DNA of 6,189 nucleotides from Fimenecus sp963624605 (GTDB taxonomy: Bacteria > Bacillota > Clostridia > Oscillospirales > Acutalibacteraceae). This document shows positions 1-6,071 of this stretch, in pieces. How positions within the stretch are numbered: position 1 is the stretch's first letter; every line of letters begins with the position of its first letter. Below the pieces are notes generated by a model. The model had not been told where the DNA came from, did no database searches, and saw only the letters and a program-made list of their open reading frames with translations. The stretch is taken from positions 1-6,189 of the forward strand of contig CAVFQD010000076.1 of NCBI GenBank assembly GCA_963624605.1, in the 5' to 3' direction. The position numbers were made by a program, and so were the translations under genes.

Positions 1-33
1 GTATTTAATATCGTTTGAAATGCTTGTGTTCAT
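1..33 (-). CDS. 5' end of a divergent gene (partial, 11 codons)
   Basis: Only the first eleven codons are in the window, reading leftward as MNTSISNDIKY with no stop. The start is well supported: ATG (bases 33-31) follows an AAGGAG ribosome site with an 8-base gap, and a near-consensus promoter lies just upstream. The peptide is too short to assign. It faintly recalls the N-terminus of clostridial FprA-type flavodiiron proteins, whose first strand often reads like I-x-x-x-I-K-Y-I-G, but this is a guess from memory. The gene is transcribed away from the GH2 operon and shares its intergenic region. Confidence 0.7.
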   Translation of the reverse strand, partial: MNTSISNDIKY

Positions 34-41
34 AATGTCAG

Positions 42-47
42 CTCCTT
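42..47 (-). promoter_or_regulatory. Ribosome binding site of the divergent gene
   Basis: On the minus strand this reads AAGGAG, preceded by more A residues, and sits 8 bases before the ATG at 33-31. It is a near-ideal Shine-Dalgarno sequence and is the main reason for calling a gene from so few codons. Confidence 0.75.
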
Positions 48-63
48 TTTTGAAATCGTAAAT

Positions 64-92
64 ATTATAATGTTTTTGAACTTTTCAGTCAA
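64..92 (-). promoter_or_regulatory. Sigma-A promoter for the divergent gene
   Basis: Read on the minus strand, TTGACT (92-87) and TATAAT (69-64) are separated by exactly 17 bases. That is five of six matches at -35 and six of six at -10. The transcription start would fall near base 57, giving a leader of about 24 bases that contains the AAGGAG site. The fit between promoter, leader, ribosome site and ATG is good. Its -35 box is 47 bases from the -35 box of the rightward promoter, so one regulator could affect both, but I see no clear operator palindrome. Confidence 0.8.
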
Positions 93-139
93 CAAGAGAA
101 TTAAATTGTGAACAAGGCGTAAAAATATATTTATAAAAG

Positions 140-168
140 TTGAGCAGAAAACGGAACTGTGATATACT
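140..168 (+). promoter_or_regulatory. Extended -10 sigma-A promoter of the GH2-FTR-M16C operon
   Basis: TTGAGC (140-145, four of six consensus bases) and TATACT (163-168, five of six) are separated by 17 bases. A TGn extension (TGA, 160-162) sits directly before the -10 box. An A/T-rich stretch at 121-139 could act as an UP element. The transcription start is expected near base 175, giving a leader of about 25 bases that carries the GAGG ribosome site. The promoter also argues against starting the GH2 protein at the TTG at 140, because that codon is the first half of the -35 box. Confidence 0.75.
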
Positions 169-186
169 TATATTTATATCGCATAT

Positions 187-190
187 GAGG
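187..190 (+). promoter_or_regulatory. Ribosome binding site that fixes the GH2 start
   Basis: GAGG lies 9 bases before the ATG at 200 and within the predicted leader. The alternative in-frame ATG at 185 overlaps this motif and has no Shine-Dalgarno sequence of its own. The alternative TTG at 140 lies upstream of the predicted transcription start. The start at 200 is therefore preferred. Confidence 0.6.
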
Positions 191-199
191 TACCGCATT

Positions 200-2407
200 A
201 TGAGAGAGACAAAAAGCGTCAACCTCGGTTGGAGCTTTACAAAGCAGGGCGAAACCGTAACGGTCAATTTGCCGCACACATGGAACGGCAAGGACGGTCA
301 GGACGGCGGTAACGATTATTACCGCGGAACCTGCGTTTATGAAAAGGAGTTAAAAAAAGAGGATTTCCCGACAGGCGAGGAGATATATCTTCAGTTTGAC
401 GGTGCGAATTCCTCCGCAACCGTTTATTTTAACGGAGAAAGGCTCACTGTTCACCACGGCGGATATTCAACATTTAGAGTAAGGCTTGAAAACATTAAGG
501 ATAAGAATAAAATCAAGGTTGAGGTTGATAATTCCCCGAACGATTTTGTCTATCCGCAGCAGGCGGACTTCACTTTTTACGGCGGAATTTACAGAAGCGT
601 AACCTTGATAGGCGTTTCGCACAATCATTTCAGTCTTGGCCGCTTCGGTTCGGATGCGATTGCCGTGACGCCTGATATTAAAGGAAATATTGCGTATGTA
701 AATGTAAAGACCTTTACACAAGGATTGGGAGAAATTCATACTTTTGTTGACGGAAAAGAGCTGGTCGGCGACGATGTAAGCTTCCAAATCGAGAACCCGC
801 ATTTGTGGGACGGTACAAACGACCCGTTTTTGTACACCGCAACCGCACAGCTTGTTGTTGACGGCGTTGTCGAGGACGAGGTCTCGGCGAGATTCGGTAT
901 CCGTTCGTTCAAAATCGACCCCGACAGGGGCTTCATATTAAACGGCAGGGAATATCCGTTAAGGGGTGTTTCAAGACATCAGGACAGACCTGAAATAGGC
1001 AACGCCCTTTCCTATGAGCACCATAAGGAGGATATGGATTTAATCTGCGAAATGGGCGCAAATACGGTAAGGCTCGCGCATTATCAGCACGCACAGGAGT
1101 TTTACGACCTTTGCGACGAGCGGGGAATTGTTGTCTGGGCTGAAATTCCGTATATTTCACATCATCTTGAAAACGGCGTCGAGAACACCAAAGCCCAGAT
1201 GACCGAGCTTATTTATCAGAATTACAACCACCCCTCGATAGTCGTATGGGGGCTCTCAAACGAAATTACAATGAGCGGCAGCAACAAGGCAATTTTGGAA
1301 AATCACCGTATGTTAAATTCCCTTGCACATTCGCTTGACCGCACAAGACCCACAACCGTTGCGGTTGTTACGACCTGCTCGATTGACGACGAGTATGTTC
1401 ATATAAGCGATGTTGTGTCATACAACCATTACTTCGGCTGGTACGGCGGAAAGGTTGATATGTACGGTCCGTGGTTCGACAAGTTCCACAAGAAATATCC
1501 GAACACGCCCATAGGTATAAGTGAGTACGGCTGTGAGGCTCTTAACTGGCACACAAGCAATCCCGAACAGGGCGACTACACCGAGGAATATCAGGCATAT
1601 TACCACGAAGAGGTCATAAAGCAGATAATCGACAGAACTTATCTTTGGGCAACCCATGTCTGGAATATGTTCGACTTTGCCGCAGACGCAAGAGCCGAGG
1701 GCGGCGAGAACGGTATGAACCACAAGGGTCTTGTAACCTTTGACAGGAAATATAAAAAGGACAGCTTTTACGCTTACAAGGCTTGGCTTTCAAGCGAGCC
1801 CGTGCTTCATATCTGCTCAAAGCGTTATGTTGACAGGGCAGAGGACAAAACAAGCGTTACCGTTTATTCAAACCTTGACGAGGTTGAACTGTTTGTTAAC
1901 GGCGAGAGCATAGGCGTTCAAAAGAAGGGCAAATATCCGTTCTTCAGGTTTGAAGTGCCGAATGTCGGCGAGTCGGTAATCACGGTAAAGGCAGGCGGAC
2001 TTACGGACGAAAGTCACATCTGCAAGGTTGATAAATTCAACGAGGCTTACCGTATGAAGGAAGAGGGCGCGGTAATCAACTGGTTTGAGATAAACACCCC
2101 GACGGGCTACTGCTCGGTAAACGATACGATAGGCGACATTATGTCAACCCTCGGCGGCAAAATCGCAATGCTTCGGGTTGCAAAAATAATGCTCGGCGCT
2201 CTCAAGGGAGATAATACCAAGGAAAGCTCCCCGAAAAAGAAGAAAAAGGGCGCAAGCGTTGCGGGCTTTACCCTCAATTCAAGTATGTTGAAGCTCGCTT
2301 ACGGCTTTACGGTTAAAAGAGCGGTCGCAATGATGGGCGGCAGGTTTACCAAGGAGGAAATCCTCCGTATGAACGCAATTCTCAATAAGGTCAAAAAGAA
2401 AAAGTAA
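200..2407 (+). CDS. Glycoside hydrolase family 2 protein, beta-galactosidase-like, with basic C-terminal extension
   Basis: A 735-residue cytoplasmic retaining exo-glycosidase; no signal peptide is visible. Domain order is: N-terminal sugar-binding jelly roll (about 1-140, with PHTWN at 25-29 and FYGGIYR at 126-132), immunoglobulin-like sandwich (about 145-236, ending in FGIR), TIM barrel (about 237-528), C-terminal beta domain (about 534-610), and an extra tail (about 623-735). In the barrel, RGVSRHQD is at 255-262, N288 and H294 lie in the GANTVRLAHYQ segment, the acid/base is E355 in WGLSNE, the nucleophile is E442 in ISEYG, and W488 lies in VWNMFDF. These residues are as expected for GH2. 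N507-x-K509 matches the N-x-K seen in beta-glucuronidases, but GH2 beta-galactosidases of gut bacteria can carry a similar N-D-K-G, so the sugar is not settled; beta-galactoside is my first choice. The tail contains a five-lysine run (679-683) and ends in four lysines. First gene of the operon, 22 bases before the Fe-S gene. Confidence 0.9.
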   Translation: MRETKSVNLGWSFTKQGETVTVNLPHTWNGKDGQDGGNDYYRGTCVYEKELKKEDFPTGEEIYLQFDGANSSATVYFNGERLTVHHGGYSTFRVRLENIKDKNKIKVEVDNSPNDFVYPQQADFTFYGGIYRSVTLIGVSHNHFSLGRFGSDAIAVTPDIKGNIAYVNVKTFTQGLGEIHTFVDGKELVGDDVSFQIENPHLWDGTNDPFLYTATAQLVVDGVVEDEVSARFGIRSFKIDPDRGFILNGREYPLRGVSRHQDRPEIGNALSYEHHKEDMDLICEMGANTVRLAHYQHAQEFYDLCDERGIVVWAEIPYISHHLENGVENTKAQMTELIYQNYNHPSIVVWGLSNEITMSGSNKAILENHRMLNSLAHSLDRTRPTTVAVVTTCSIDDEYVHISDVVSYNHYFGWYGGKVDMYGPWFDKFHKKYPNTPIGISEYGCEALNWHTSNPEQGDYTEEYQAYYHEEVIKQIIDRTYLWATHVWNMFDFAADARAEGGENGMNHKGLVTFDRKYKKDSFYAYKAWLSSEPVLHICSKRYVDRAEDKTSVTVYSNLDEVELFVNGESIGVQKKGKYPFFRFEVPNVGESVITVKAGGLTDESHICKVDKFNEAYRMKEEGAVINWFEINTPTGYCSVNDTIGDIMSTLGGKIAMLRVAKIMLGALKGDNTKESSPKKKKKGASVAGFTLNSSMLKLAYGFTVKRAVAMMGGRFTKEEILRMNAILNKVKKKK

Positions 2408-2429
2408 GTTTTCAAAAGGGGGCGACACT

Positions 2430-2633
2430 ATGGCAAAGGTCAGACTTAACGAGGACGAAGAAATTGTCAAAACAATAAAAGAGGGCTTGAAAAGGCGAGG
2501 CGGATACTGTCCGTGCAGGCTCGAAAAGAAAGAGGAGTACCGCTGTATCTGCGAGGAATTCCGCAAGCAGATAGCAGATCCCGACTTTGAGGGCTATTGC
2601 CATTGCAAGCTTTATTATAAAGAGAAAGACTGA
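2430..2633 (+). CDS. Ferredoxin-thioredoxin reductase catalytic-subunit-like [4Fe-4S] protein
   Basis: A 67-residue soluble protein with six cysteines in three pairs: C27-P-C29, C39-I-C41 and C57-H-C59. This is the CPC...CxC...CHC pattern of the FTR catalytic chain. By analogy with the plant enzyme, C27, C39, C41 and C57 should bind the 4Fe-4S cluster, C29 and C59 should form the redox-active disulfide beside it, and H58 matches the catalytic histidine. The N-terminal part is charged and probably helical. It is shorter than the plant chain of about 115 residues, with a nine-residue gap between the first two pairs and fifteen between the last two. The start is supported by AAAGGGGG seven bases upstream of the ATG. 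No FTR variable subunit, thioredoxin or ferredoxin gene is in the window, so the electron donor and target are unknown. The M16C gene starts 26 bases after its stop. Confidence 0.85.
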   Translation: MAKVRLNEDEEIVKTIKEGLKRRGGYCPCRLEKKEEYRCICEEFRKQIADPDFEGYCHCKLYYKEKD

Positions 2634-2641
2634 TAATTGAT

Positions 2642-2646
2642 AGGAG
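2642..2646 (+). promoter_or_regulatory. Ribosome binding site of the M16C gene, with long spacing
   Basis: AGGAG is the only Shine-Dalgarno-like sequence before the peptidase. It lies 13 bases from the chosen ATG (2660) and 2 bases from an out-of-frame ATG (2649) that opens an 11-codon frame ending at 2684. Neither spacing is ideal. No other in-frame ATG, GTG or TTG lies between the upstream stop and 2660, so 2660 remains the best start. Confidence 0.5.
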
Positions 2647-2659
2647 ATATGAAAACAAA

Positions 2660-5533
2660 ATGGCTCACGGTTTCAGACAGTTAAGAAAGGTGCGTCTCGG
2701 CGAGCTTAAAGCCGATATGTACGAAATGGTTCACGAAAAAACGGGCTTGAAGCTTCTCTGGCTCGACAGGGACGAGGAAAACAAGACCTTCGGTATCGCG
2801 TTCCCCACATTTCCCGAGGACGATACGGGAGTGTTTCACATAATCGAACACTCGGTTCTCTGCGGCTCAAAAAACTATCCCGTCAAGGACCCGTTTGTCG
2901 AGCTTCTCAAAAGCTCAATGAACACATTCCTCAACGCAATGACCTTTTCGGACAAGACCTTTTATCCGATAAGCAGTAAGAACGACAAGGATTTCATAAA
3001 TCTTATGAGGGTTTACCTCGACGCCGTTTTTTATCCCGCTATTTATCAAAATCCCGAGTGCTTCCGTCAGGAGGGCTGGCACTACGAAAAGGGCGAGAAC
3101 GGCGAGCTTTTGTACAAGGGCGTTGTTTTTAACGAGATGAAGGGCGTTTTCGCAGACCCCGACGCAAAGCTTGAAACCGTTATGAGCAAGGCTCTTTTCC
3201 CCGATAACGCATACGGTTATGTTTCGGGCGGCGACCCGAAGGTTATCCCCGAGCTTACCTATGAAAACTTCATTGCCGCTCATAAAAAGCATTATTCTCC
3301 GTCAAACGCCTTTGTAATTCTTGACGGTAAAATGGATATAGACGAGGTGCTTAAAATAATCAACGACGAGTACCTCGAGGACATTCCCGCAGGCGAAAAG
3401 GTCGAATTGCCGCCGCTCCAAAAAGCAGTTGACGCAGGCGAAATAGTTACGGAATATGAAATTTCGCCCGACGAGAACGCCGAAAACAGATACATTCTCG
3501 CTTGGGGCAGGGTAGTCGGAACCTTTGACGATACGGAAAAAATTGTTGCCGTAAGGGCTCTTTCCGATGTGCTTTGCGGAAGCGTAAAATCTCCGCTCAA
3601 CGCCTGTGTGCTTTCGGACTCTCTTGCCGAAGCGGTCAGCGTTGACCTGCCCGAAATTGTCTTACAGCCTCAGCTTATAATAAAGGTTCAGAACCTCAAA
3701 AAAGAGGACGCAGACGAGATTGAAAAACGAATTTTCGGCACACTTTCCTCCTTGGCTGAAAACGGAATTGACCGCAGTCAGCTCGAAGCGGCTTTAACTC
3801 ATCTTGAATTCCAAATGCGTGAAAACGATTTCGGAAGCTATCCGCAGGGCTTGGTTTTCGGAATGGATATACTTGACAGTTGGCTCTACGGCGGCGAGCC
3901 CGAGAGAAATCTCGAGGTCGGAGAGCTGTTCAAAAATCTCCGTGTGAAAATGGACGAGGGATATTTTGAAAAAATTATAAAAGAAGAATTTATCGACAAT
4001 CCGCACCGCTGCAAGGTAATGCTTGTGCCTTCAAAGACAGTCGGCGACAGGATAAGAGCCGAGGAAACCGAGCGCCTTAAAAAGACCTCGGAGCGCTTTG
4101 ACGACGGGGACTGGGAAAGGGTTGAAAAGGACTGCGAAAGGCTTGCTCTCTGGCAGGATACCCCCGATTCCGAGGAGGCTGTTGCAACACTTCCGAGGCT
4201 TACGCTCGACGATATAAAGGCTCAGCCAGAGAACATCCCGACCGAGGAAATTACCGTCGGCGGAGTAAAGGCTCTTGTTCACAAGCTCAACAGCAACGGC
4301 ATTGTCTATGTAAACCTTTATTTTGACGCAAACGGTTGCACGGAAAATGAAATATCAGCACTGTCGTTTGCCTCCTCGCTTATGGGAGAAATTGCAACCG
4401 AGAAGCACTCGTCGGAGGAATTGCTCAACCTTAAACGCACTCTGTGCGGCAGCATCGGAAGCACCGTTTCCTGCTATGAAAAGGACGGCAGCACGGACTG
4501 CTCGTCATACTTCCATATGAGCTTTTCCGCAATGGAAAAGAATGTTGAAAAGGCGATAGAGCTTGCGGGCGAGATACTTACATCGACCGATTTTTCAAAC
4601 GCCGAGGACTCCTTCTCGCTGCTTTGTCAGAACAGGATGGAAGTGCTTCAAAGTATCCTTATGAGCGGCTCGCAGATTGCAATGGGCAGAACCGCCGCAC
4701 AGCTTTCAAAGGGCGGTGCTATCGCAGAGTGCAATTACGGCTTTGAATACTATAATTGGCTTAAAAATATGCAGGAAAATTGGTCTGCGGAGGAATTTTG
4801 CAAAAAGATAAACGCCCTGCTCGGCAAGATAATCTGCCGTGAAAAGTTGACCGTCAGTGTAACGGGCGAACCCGACAACACGCAGGAGATAATAAAAGCC
4901 GTGTCTCAGACCGTGCCAGAAAAGGCAACGGGAACGCTTGACGGCAATATCGAGCCTTGGGGCATAAGAAAAGAGGGCATTGCAATCCCTGCCGATGTTT
5001 CGTTTGCGGTTATGACGGGCGATTTGAGAAAGCTCGGCAAAAAGGCGGACGGCAATGTGTCTGTTGCGGCTAAAATCGTAAGCCTCAACTATCTGTGGAC
5101 GGTTATCCGCATGCAGGGCGGTGCTTACGGCACGGGTATGGTTGTGCGCCCGACGGGAACGGTTTCGTGCTATTCTTACCGTGATCCATCGGTTTTCGCT
5201 TCGCTTGAAAGCTTCAAAAATACTCCCGATTATCTCAGGGGAATTGCAGACTCCGACGGCGATATAACGGGTTTTATCATCGGTACGGTTGCCGATTCGC
5301 TTCCCGTTCTCACCCCGAGGGCAAAGGGCGCGCTCGGCGACAGATTGTGGTTCAGAGGCGTCAGCGAAGCGGACAGAAAGGCAAGAATGCAAGAGATAGT
5401 TTCCACAACGCCCGACGGTTTGAAAGCCGTCGCCCAAAGCCTTGAGGAGTGCTACAAACAACCTGCTGTCTGCGTCGTCGGCAACAGGGAACAGCTTGAA
5501 AAATGCGGACTTGACACAATCCTCTCTGTTTGA
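2660..5533 (+). CDS. M16C (PreP/falcilysin-type) insulinase-family zinc metallopeptidase
   Basis: A 957-residue cytoplasmic peptidase, full length for the family (about 960-1000), with no signal peptide or membrane segment. PreP-type enzymes enclose short unstructured peptides in a two-half clam-shell and cut them with one zinc site. The inverted zinc motif H60-I-I-E63-H64 is intact and followed by LCGSKNYPVKDPF, NAMT (92-95) and DKTFYP (98-103). The third zinc ligand is E159 in FNEMKG, 95 residues after H64, which is the PreP spacing. In the C-terminal half R817 and Y823 (R-M-Q-G-G-A-Y) match the Arg/Tyr pair that completes the active site, followed by SYRDP at 839-843. Approximate order: catalytic M16 domain 1-230, inactive M16 domain 235-420, M16C-associated hinge region 450-690, C-terminal half 700-957. 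Last gene of the operon; the 3' side has a large inverted repeat. The substrate in the cell is unknown; peptide recycling is the likely role. Confidence 0.93.
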   Translation: MAHGFRQLRKVRLGELKADMYEMVHEKTGLKLLWLDRDEENKTFGIAFPTFPEDDTGVFHIIEHSVLCGSKNYPVKDPFVELLKSSMNTFLNAMTFSDKTFYPISSKNDKDFINLMRVYLDAVFYPAIYQNPECFRQEGWHYEKGENGELLYKGVVFNEMKGVFADPDAKLETVMSKALFPDNAYGYVSGGDPKVIPELTYENFIAAHKKHYSPSNAFVILDGKMDIDEVLKIINDEYLEDIPAGEKVELPPLQKAVDAGEIVTEYEISPDENAENRYILAWGRVVGTFDDTEKIVAVRALSDVLCGSVKSPLNACVLSDSLAEAVSVDLPEIVLQPQLIIKVQNLKKEDADEIEKRIFGTLSSLAENGIDRSQLEAALTHLEFQMRENDFGSYPQGLVFGMDILDSWLYGGEPERNLEVGELFKNLRVKMDEGYFEKIIKEEFIDNPHRCKVMLVPSKTVGDRIRAEETERLKKTSERFDDGDWERVEKDCERLALWQDTPDSEEAVATLPRLTLDDIKAQPENIPTEEITVGGVKALVHKLNSNGIVYVNLYFDANGCTENEISALSFASSLMGEIATEKHSSEELLNLKRTLCGSIGSTVSCYEKDGSTDCSSYFHMSFSAMEKNVEKAIELAGEILTSTDFSNAEDSFSLLCQNRMEVLQSILMSGSQIAMGRTAAQLSKGGAIAECNYGFEYYNWLKNMQENWSAEEFCKKINALLGKIICREKLTVSVTGEPDNTQEIIKAVSQTVPEKATGTLDGNIEPWGIRKEGIAIPADVSFAVMTGDLRKLGKKADGNVSVAAKIVSLNYLWTVIRMQGGAYGTGMVVRPTGTVSCYSYRDPSVFASLESFKNTPDYLRGIADSDGDITGFIIGTVADSLPVLTPRAKGALGDRLWFRGVSEADRKARMQEIVSTTPDGLKAVAQSLEECYKQPAVCVVGNREQLEKCGLDTILSV

Positions 5534-5578
5534 TTTTAGGAATGCTTACAGGCTTGAAATAATCGCATATCAGCAATA

Positions 5579-5619
5579 AAATTCACGCCACGAACGGTTT
5601 TTGTTCGTGGCGTGAATTT
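5579..5619. terminator. Perfect 17-bp inverted repeat, probable bidirectional terminator
   Basis: Arms 5579-5595 and 5603-5619 are perfectly complementary (AAATTCACGCCACGAAC against its reverse complement) around a 7-base GGTTTTT loop, starting 45 bases after the M16C stop. The plus strand has only TTTAT at the base of the right arm, so rightward termination would be modest. On the minus strand the stem is followed by TTTTATT, a better U-tract. It most likely ends the operon and blocks leftward read-through. An arm of a mobile repeat is the alternative, since a degenerate repeat begins just after it. Confidence 0.6.
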
Positions 5620-5630
5620 ATGCGTACAAC

Positions 5631-5740
5631 CCGTAGGGACAGCCCTTGCGGCTGTCCGATACAGGCTCCCTCTGACGAGTGAGCTGTCAAACACAAAGCG
5701 TTTGACTGAAGAAGAAATACAATGTGCAGTCTCAAACGCT
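5631..5740. repeat. Degenerate multi-hairpin intergenic repeat element
   Basis: Three hairpins lie in a row. First, GGACAGCC (5637-5644) pairs with GGCTGTCC (5650-5657) around CTTGC. Second, GCTCCCTC (5665-5672) pairs with GAGTGAGC (5677-5684) around TGAC, with one C/T mismatch. Third, GTCAAAC (5686-5692) pairs with GTTTGAC (5700-5706). In addition AGCGTTTGA (5697-5705) is exactly complementary to TCAAACGCT (5732-5740). The order GTAGGG, stem, ATACAGGCTCCCTCTGACGAG, GAGCTGTC, stem, GACTGA resembles from memory a family of repeats common between genes of gut Firmicutes such as Faecalibacterium and Ruminococcus, where the second stem is normally perfect (CTCCCTC/GAGGGAG). This copy seems decayed. 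It has no coding capacity and may have moved as a MITE-like element. Confidence 0.6.
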
Positions 5741-5768
5741 CATAAAGAAATCGAATATAGAGAAAGAA

Positions 5769-5793
5769 AAAAGCCCGATTATATCGGGCTTTT
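5769..5793. terminator. Bidirectional Rho-independent terminator
   Basis: AAAAGCCCGAT (5769-5779) pairs perfectly with ATCGGGCTTTT (5783-5793) around a TAT loop, giving an 11-bp stem. On the minus strand the GC core is followed by six T residues and then CTTTCTC, a strong terminator for leftward transcription from the gene at the right edge. On the plus strand the core is followed by only TTTTCG, so it is a weaker backup for the rightward operon. Confidence 0.8.
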
Positions 5794-5895
5794 CGTGGGA
5801 GACATCTTTTTTGTCTCCACAGTATGTGAAGACAGGACAATAGAGATGTTTTTACGTTTTCGCTGTCTTGATTTGAACACCCTCAACACAATCAT
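5779..5895 (-). other. Possible 38-codon leftward ORF running into the terminator
   Basis: The ATG (5895-5893) has a good GGAG ribosome site nine bases upstream (5908-5905). It opens a 38-residue frame beginning MIVLRVFKSRQRKRKN, with a basic cluster at residues 8-15. Its stop (5781-5779) lies inside the terminator stem-loop, and the last third is encoded by hairpin sequence, which argues against a conserved protein. It follows the stop of the next upstream remnant frame by 33 bases, as in a translationally coupled pair. I do not recognise it; it could be the start of a decayed gene. Confidence 0.2.
5798..5818. repeat. Short hairpin beside the terminator
   Basis: GGAGACA (5798-5804) and TGTCTCC (5812-5818) form a 7-bp stem around TCTTTTT, and flanking GTG/CAC bases could extend it across a one-base bulge. 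It has no U-tract on either strand. On the leftward transcript it would form immediately before the terminator at 5769-5793. It may be part of that terminator or a remnant of the repeat cluster. Confidence 0.45.
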
Positions 5896-5928
5896 TTTAC
5901 ATCACTCCATTTCTGTTTTTAAGGTCTT

Positions 5929-6039
5929 TTACAGCGTCATCTCGATTTCAGTGCCGCCGATAAAGACTACCTTGATTTTCTCTTTTGATTCTATGGTTTC
6001 ATACGCAACAGCTCCTATGGTTGCATTACGGCATCTTTT
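5929..6039 (-). pseudogene. Leftward coding remnant (36 codons), unidentified
   Basis: Between an in-frame TGA (6042-6040) and a TAA (5931-5929), the minus strand reads 36 residues including AVAYETIESKEKIKVVFIGG, then T-E-I-E-M-T-L and stop. The alternation of charged and beta-branched residues looks like real protein, a final beta strand and turn. A possible start ATG at 6054-6052 is cut off after four codons by the TGA. The most economical reading is the C-terminal scrap of a degraded gene. C-termini of large serine recombinases can look similar, and the nearby repeat would fit a mobile-element fossil, but the segment is too short to assign. Confidence 0.35.
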
Positions 6040-6071
6040 TCAGTCTGTGTACATAACTTCTGAATTTGTTG

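Noticed and set aside
57..72. PerR-like operator over the -10 of the divergent promoter
   Set aside because: One half matches TTATAAT, but this is largely the -10 box itself, and the second half matches only about four of seven bases. AT-rich sequence makes such partial matches common.
140..199. Extended N-terminus of the GH2 protein from TTG 140 or ATG 185
   Set aside because: TTG 140 is part of the -35 box and lies before the predicted transcription start, and ATG 185 overlaps the ribosome site. The added residues do not resemble a GH2 N-terminus or a signal peptide.
4706..5461. A 251-codon minus-strand open frame inside the M16C gene
   Set aside because: It is fully antisense to the conserved C-terminal half of the peptidase, which carries the Arg/Tyr active-site pair. 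Its arginine- and alanine-rich composition is typical of an antisense shadow.
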